From Datisca glomerata (taxonomy: Eukaryota; Streptophyta; Magnoliopsida; Cucurbitales; Datiscaceae), in assembly GCA_003255025.1 (NCBI GenBank), contig QANY01013671.1, positions 96,648-160,647 on the forward strand: DNA of 64,000 bases. Reading direction: 5' to 3'. A program made the translations under genes and the position numbers. The notes beneath the pieces were generated by a model. That model did not search any database. It was given only the letters and a program-made list of their open reading frames with translations, and was not told the DNA's origin. Below, piece by piece: positions 63,015-64,000 of the stretch. Every line of letters starts with the position of its first letter. Positions within the stretch are counted from its first letter, which is position 1.

Positions 63015-64000
63015 TTAACATAGTGGGAGAGAATCTGATCCTTGATAGCCTGGTCATCAGTAATAAGGTCACCCTCCTCATTAACCAACTGATTAATTCT
63101 AGATCTAACTCTGTTCTTCTTAGGTTTCTGGAAAAAATAAGAGGAGTTCTGATCACCCAAGGCCAGCCAATCAACTCTAGCCTTTTGCCTTAGAAACTCT
63201 TCTTCTGCATTTCTGAGCTTGGTGAAGTCAGCAAATCTGATTTTCTCCTCCTCTTGAAGAGAAAAAACACTAGGGGAGGCAGCAAGGTCAGCCTGCACTT
63301 TAGAAAGAGCTTCTCTAGCAGTAAGAGCCCTTTTAGTGATATCTGAGCTATTAAACTTCTTAAGAGAAATTTTGAAAGATTTAAGCTTTTTACAAAGGCA
63401 AAATATGGCTGTCCCATACACCTCAATGTCCCAAGCATCCTTAAGAATCTCCCAGAAACTCTCAAACTCCATCCATTAGTCAAAAAACTAAAATGCAGGC
63501 TTAGGTCTAGCGGGATTAGCCCAAAGCTGAATAATAATAGGAGAGTGATCAGAAATACCCGGAGTGTAAAAATGGCAAGAAGTAGAAGGAAACTCCATCG
63601 CCCAATCACCATTAACCAATGCTCTGTCAAGCTTGCGCATCTTGCTACCCCCACCAACTTGACCGTTCAACCAAGTGAATTGGCAGCCACTATAAGAAAG
63701 ATCAAGGACCTCCAAATGATTGAGGCAAGCAGCAAAATCAATAAAACTGTCCTTCCACTTGAAATCACCACCACAATTCTCACTAGGCTTCAAAATAGCA
63801 TTAAAGTCACTAAGAACAAGCCAAGGCTTTCCCTAACTTAACAACTTATGGGAACCAAGCTTATCCCACAAAGACCTCCTTGAGATAGCATCATTGGCTG
63901 CATAAACCACAAAGACAACAAATTCTGCCCTATCACGAAGAATGGTCAGCTTACAAACATTGCTTGATCAAAAGCATCTATTAATTAAACATCCAAAGCC
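63015..64000 (-). pseudogene. LINE D ORF2, endonuclease part and linker
   Basis: Minus strand, entering from the right edge: endonuclease codons with WPGMF/AWD-side text near 63990-63850 in mixed frames, a stop near 63835 (Trp position in PWLVLSDFNAI), then the stretch 63793-63488 with NCGGDFKWKDSFIDFAACLN, YSGCQFTWLNGQ, MRKLDRALVNGDWAMEF and SDHSPIIIQLW (the SDH motif of the endonuclease). A stop near 63479 separates it from the linker 63472-63015 (FESFWEILKDAWDIEVYGTA, RVDWLALGDQNSSYFFQ, EGDLITDDQAIKDQILS). The endonuclease start lies outside the window. Confidence 0.85.

Larger units (their letters stand above)
60592..64000 (-). mobile_element. LINE D, truncated by window, with nested LINE B2
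   Basis: Minus-strand LINE close to family A. It runs from beyond the window's right edge (endonuclease) leftwards through the linker (63015-63480), is interrupted by LINE B2 (62317-63014), continues with RT (62316-60600) and is cut at 60592 in the thumb codons, directly at the G6 LTR end. The 3' end and A tail are absent. It contains a tandem duplication of about 540 bases in RT. Confidence 0.87.

Noticed and set aside
62432..63472. 346-codon open frame taken as a single gene
   Set aside because: It is two LINEs fused by insertion: the right part is the LINE D linker, the left part the LINE B2 zf-RVT end, joined near 63012.

Overview
This window looks like repeat-dense, probably pericentromeric or otherwise heterochromatic DNA from a flowering plant, most likely a eudicot. 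The evidence is (i) L1-type LINEs whose ORF1 carries a DUF4283-like domain and a CCHC knuckle and whose ORF2 runs endonuclease, reverse transcriptase, zf-RVT; (ii) several Ty3/gypsy and one Ty1/copia element of plant type with initiator-Met-tRNA primer sites; and (iii) three blocks of a satellite with a period of about 168 bp. I recognise no host protein-coding gene, tRNA or rRNA. Nearly every base can be assigned to a mobile element, its debris or the satellite. The genus cannot be named from the sequence alone.

Layout. 1-2948: debris of LINE family A, a 5'-inverted copy (A1) abutting a 5'-truncated copy (A2). 2949-10731: a decayed gypsy element (G1) split by LINE A3 (about 5035-8598). 10732-14425: a decayed copia element. 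14456-16650: a non-coding, internally deleted gypsy derivative with two LTRs. 16651-20498: satellite block 1. About 20505-31797: two family-A LINEs, A4 (+) and A6 (-), joined tail to tail, with a third copy A5 (-) inserted into A4 and flanked by a 13-bp duplication. 31798-32220: satellite block 2, which resumes almost in phase with block 1. 32221-40280: a minus-strand gypsy relic (G3) split by LINE C, which is itself split by LINE B1, whose ORF2 is open except for two TAG codons. 40281-46683: gypsy debris including G2 (-), a nearly complete polyprotein with primer site and LTR; this LTR contains a single N flanked by a perfect 201-bp duplication, probably an assembly artefact. 46684-52561: gypsy G4 (+) with 3' LTR. 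52562-53116: an orphan LTR and primer site (-). 53117-54579: satellite block 3. 54580-60591: two gypsy relics, G5 and G6, fused. 60592-64000: LINE D (-) with an internal tandem duplication and a nested LINE B2.

How the parts relate. The satellite seems to be the oldest substrate, and LINEs and gypsy elements have inserted into it and into each other. Relative ages can be read from nesting: G3 is older than C, which is older than B1; A4 is older than A5; D is older than B2. The LINE families share a 3'-terminal GGGG-TATG-CCCC hairpin about 45-65 bases before their A tails, a candidate recognition signal for their reverse transcriptase. The gypsy family is marked by a TATCT-rich leader and, in some copies, an in-frame 36-bp minisatellite at the end of the polyprotein. 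All autonomous copies seen here are disabled. I found no new cellular system; the points of interest are structural: the inverted LINE pair, the non-autonomous derivative, the shared hairpin, the minisatellite tail and the probable assembly fault.
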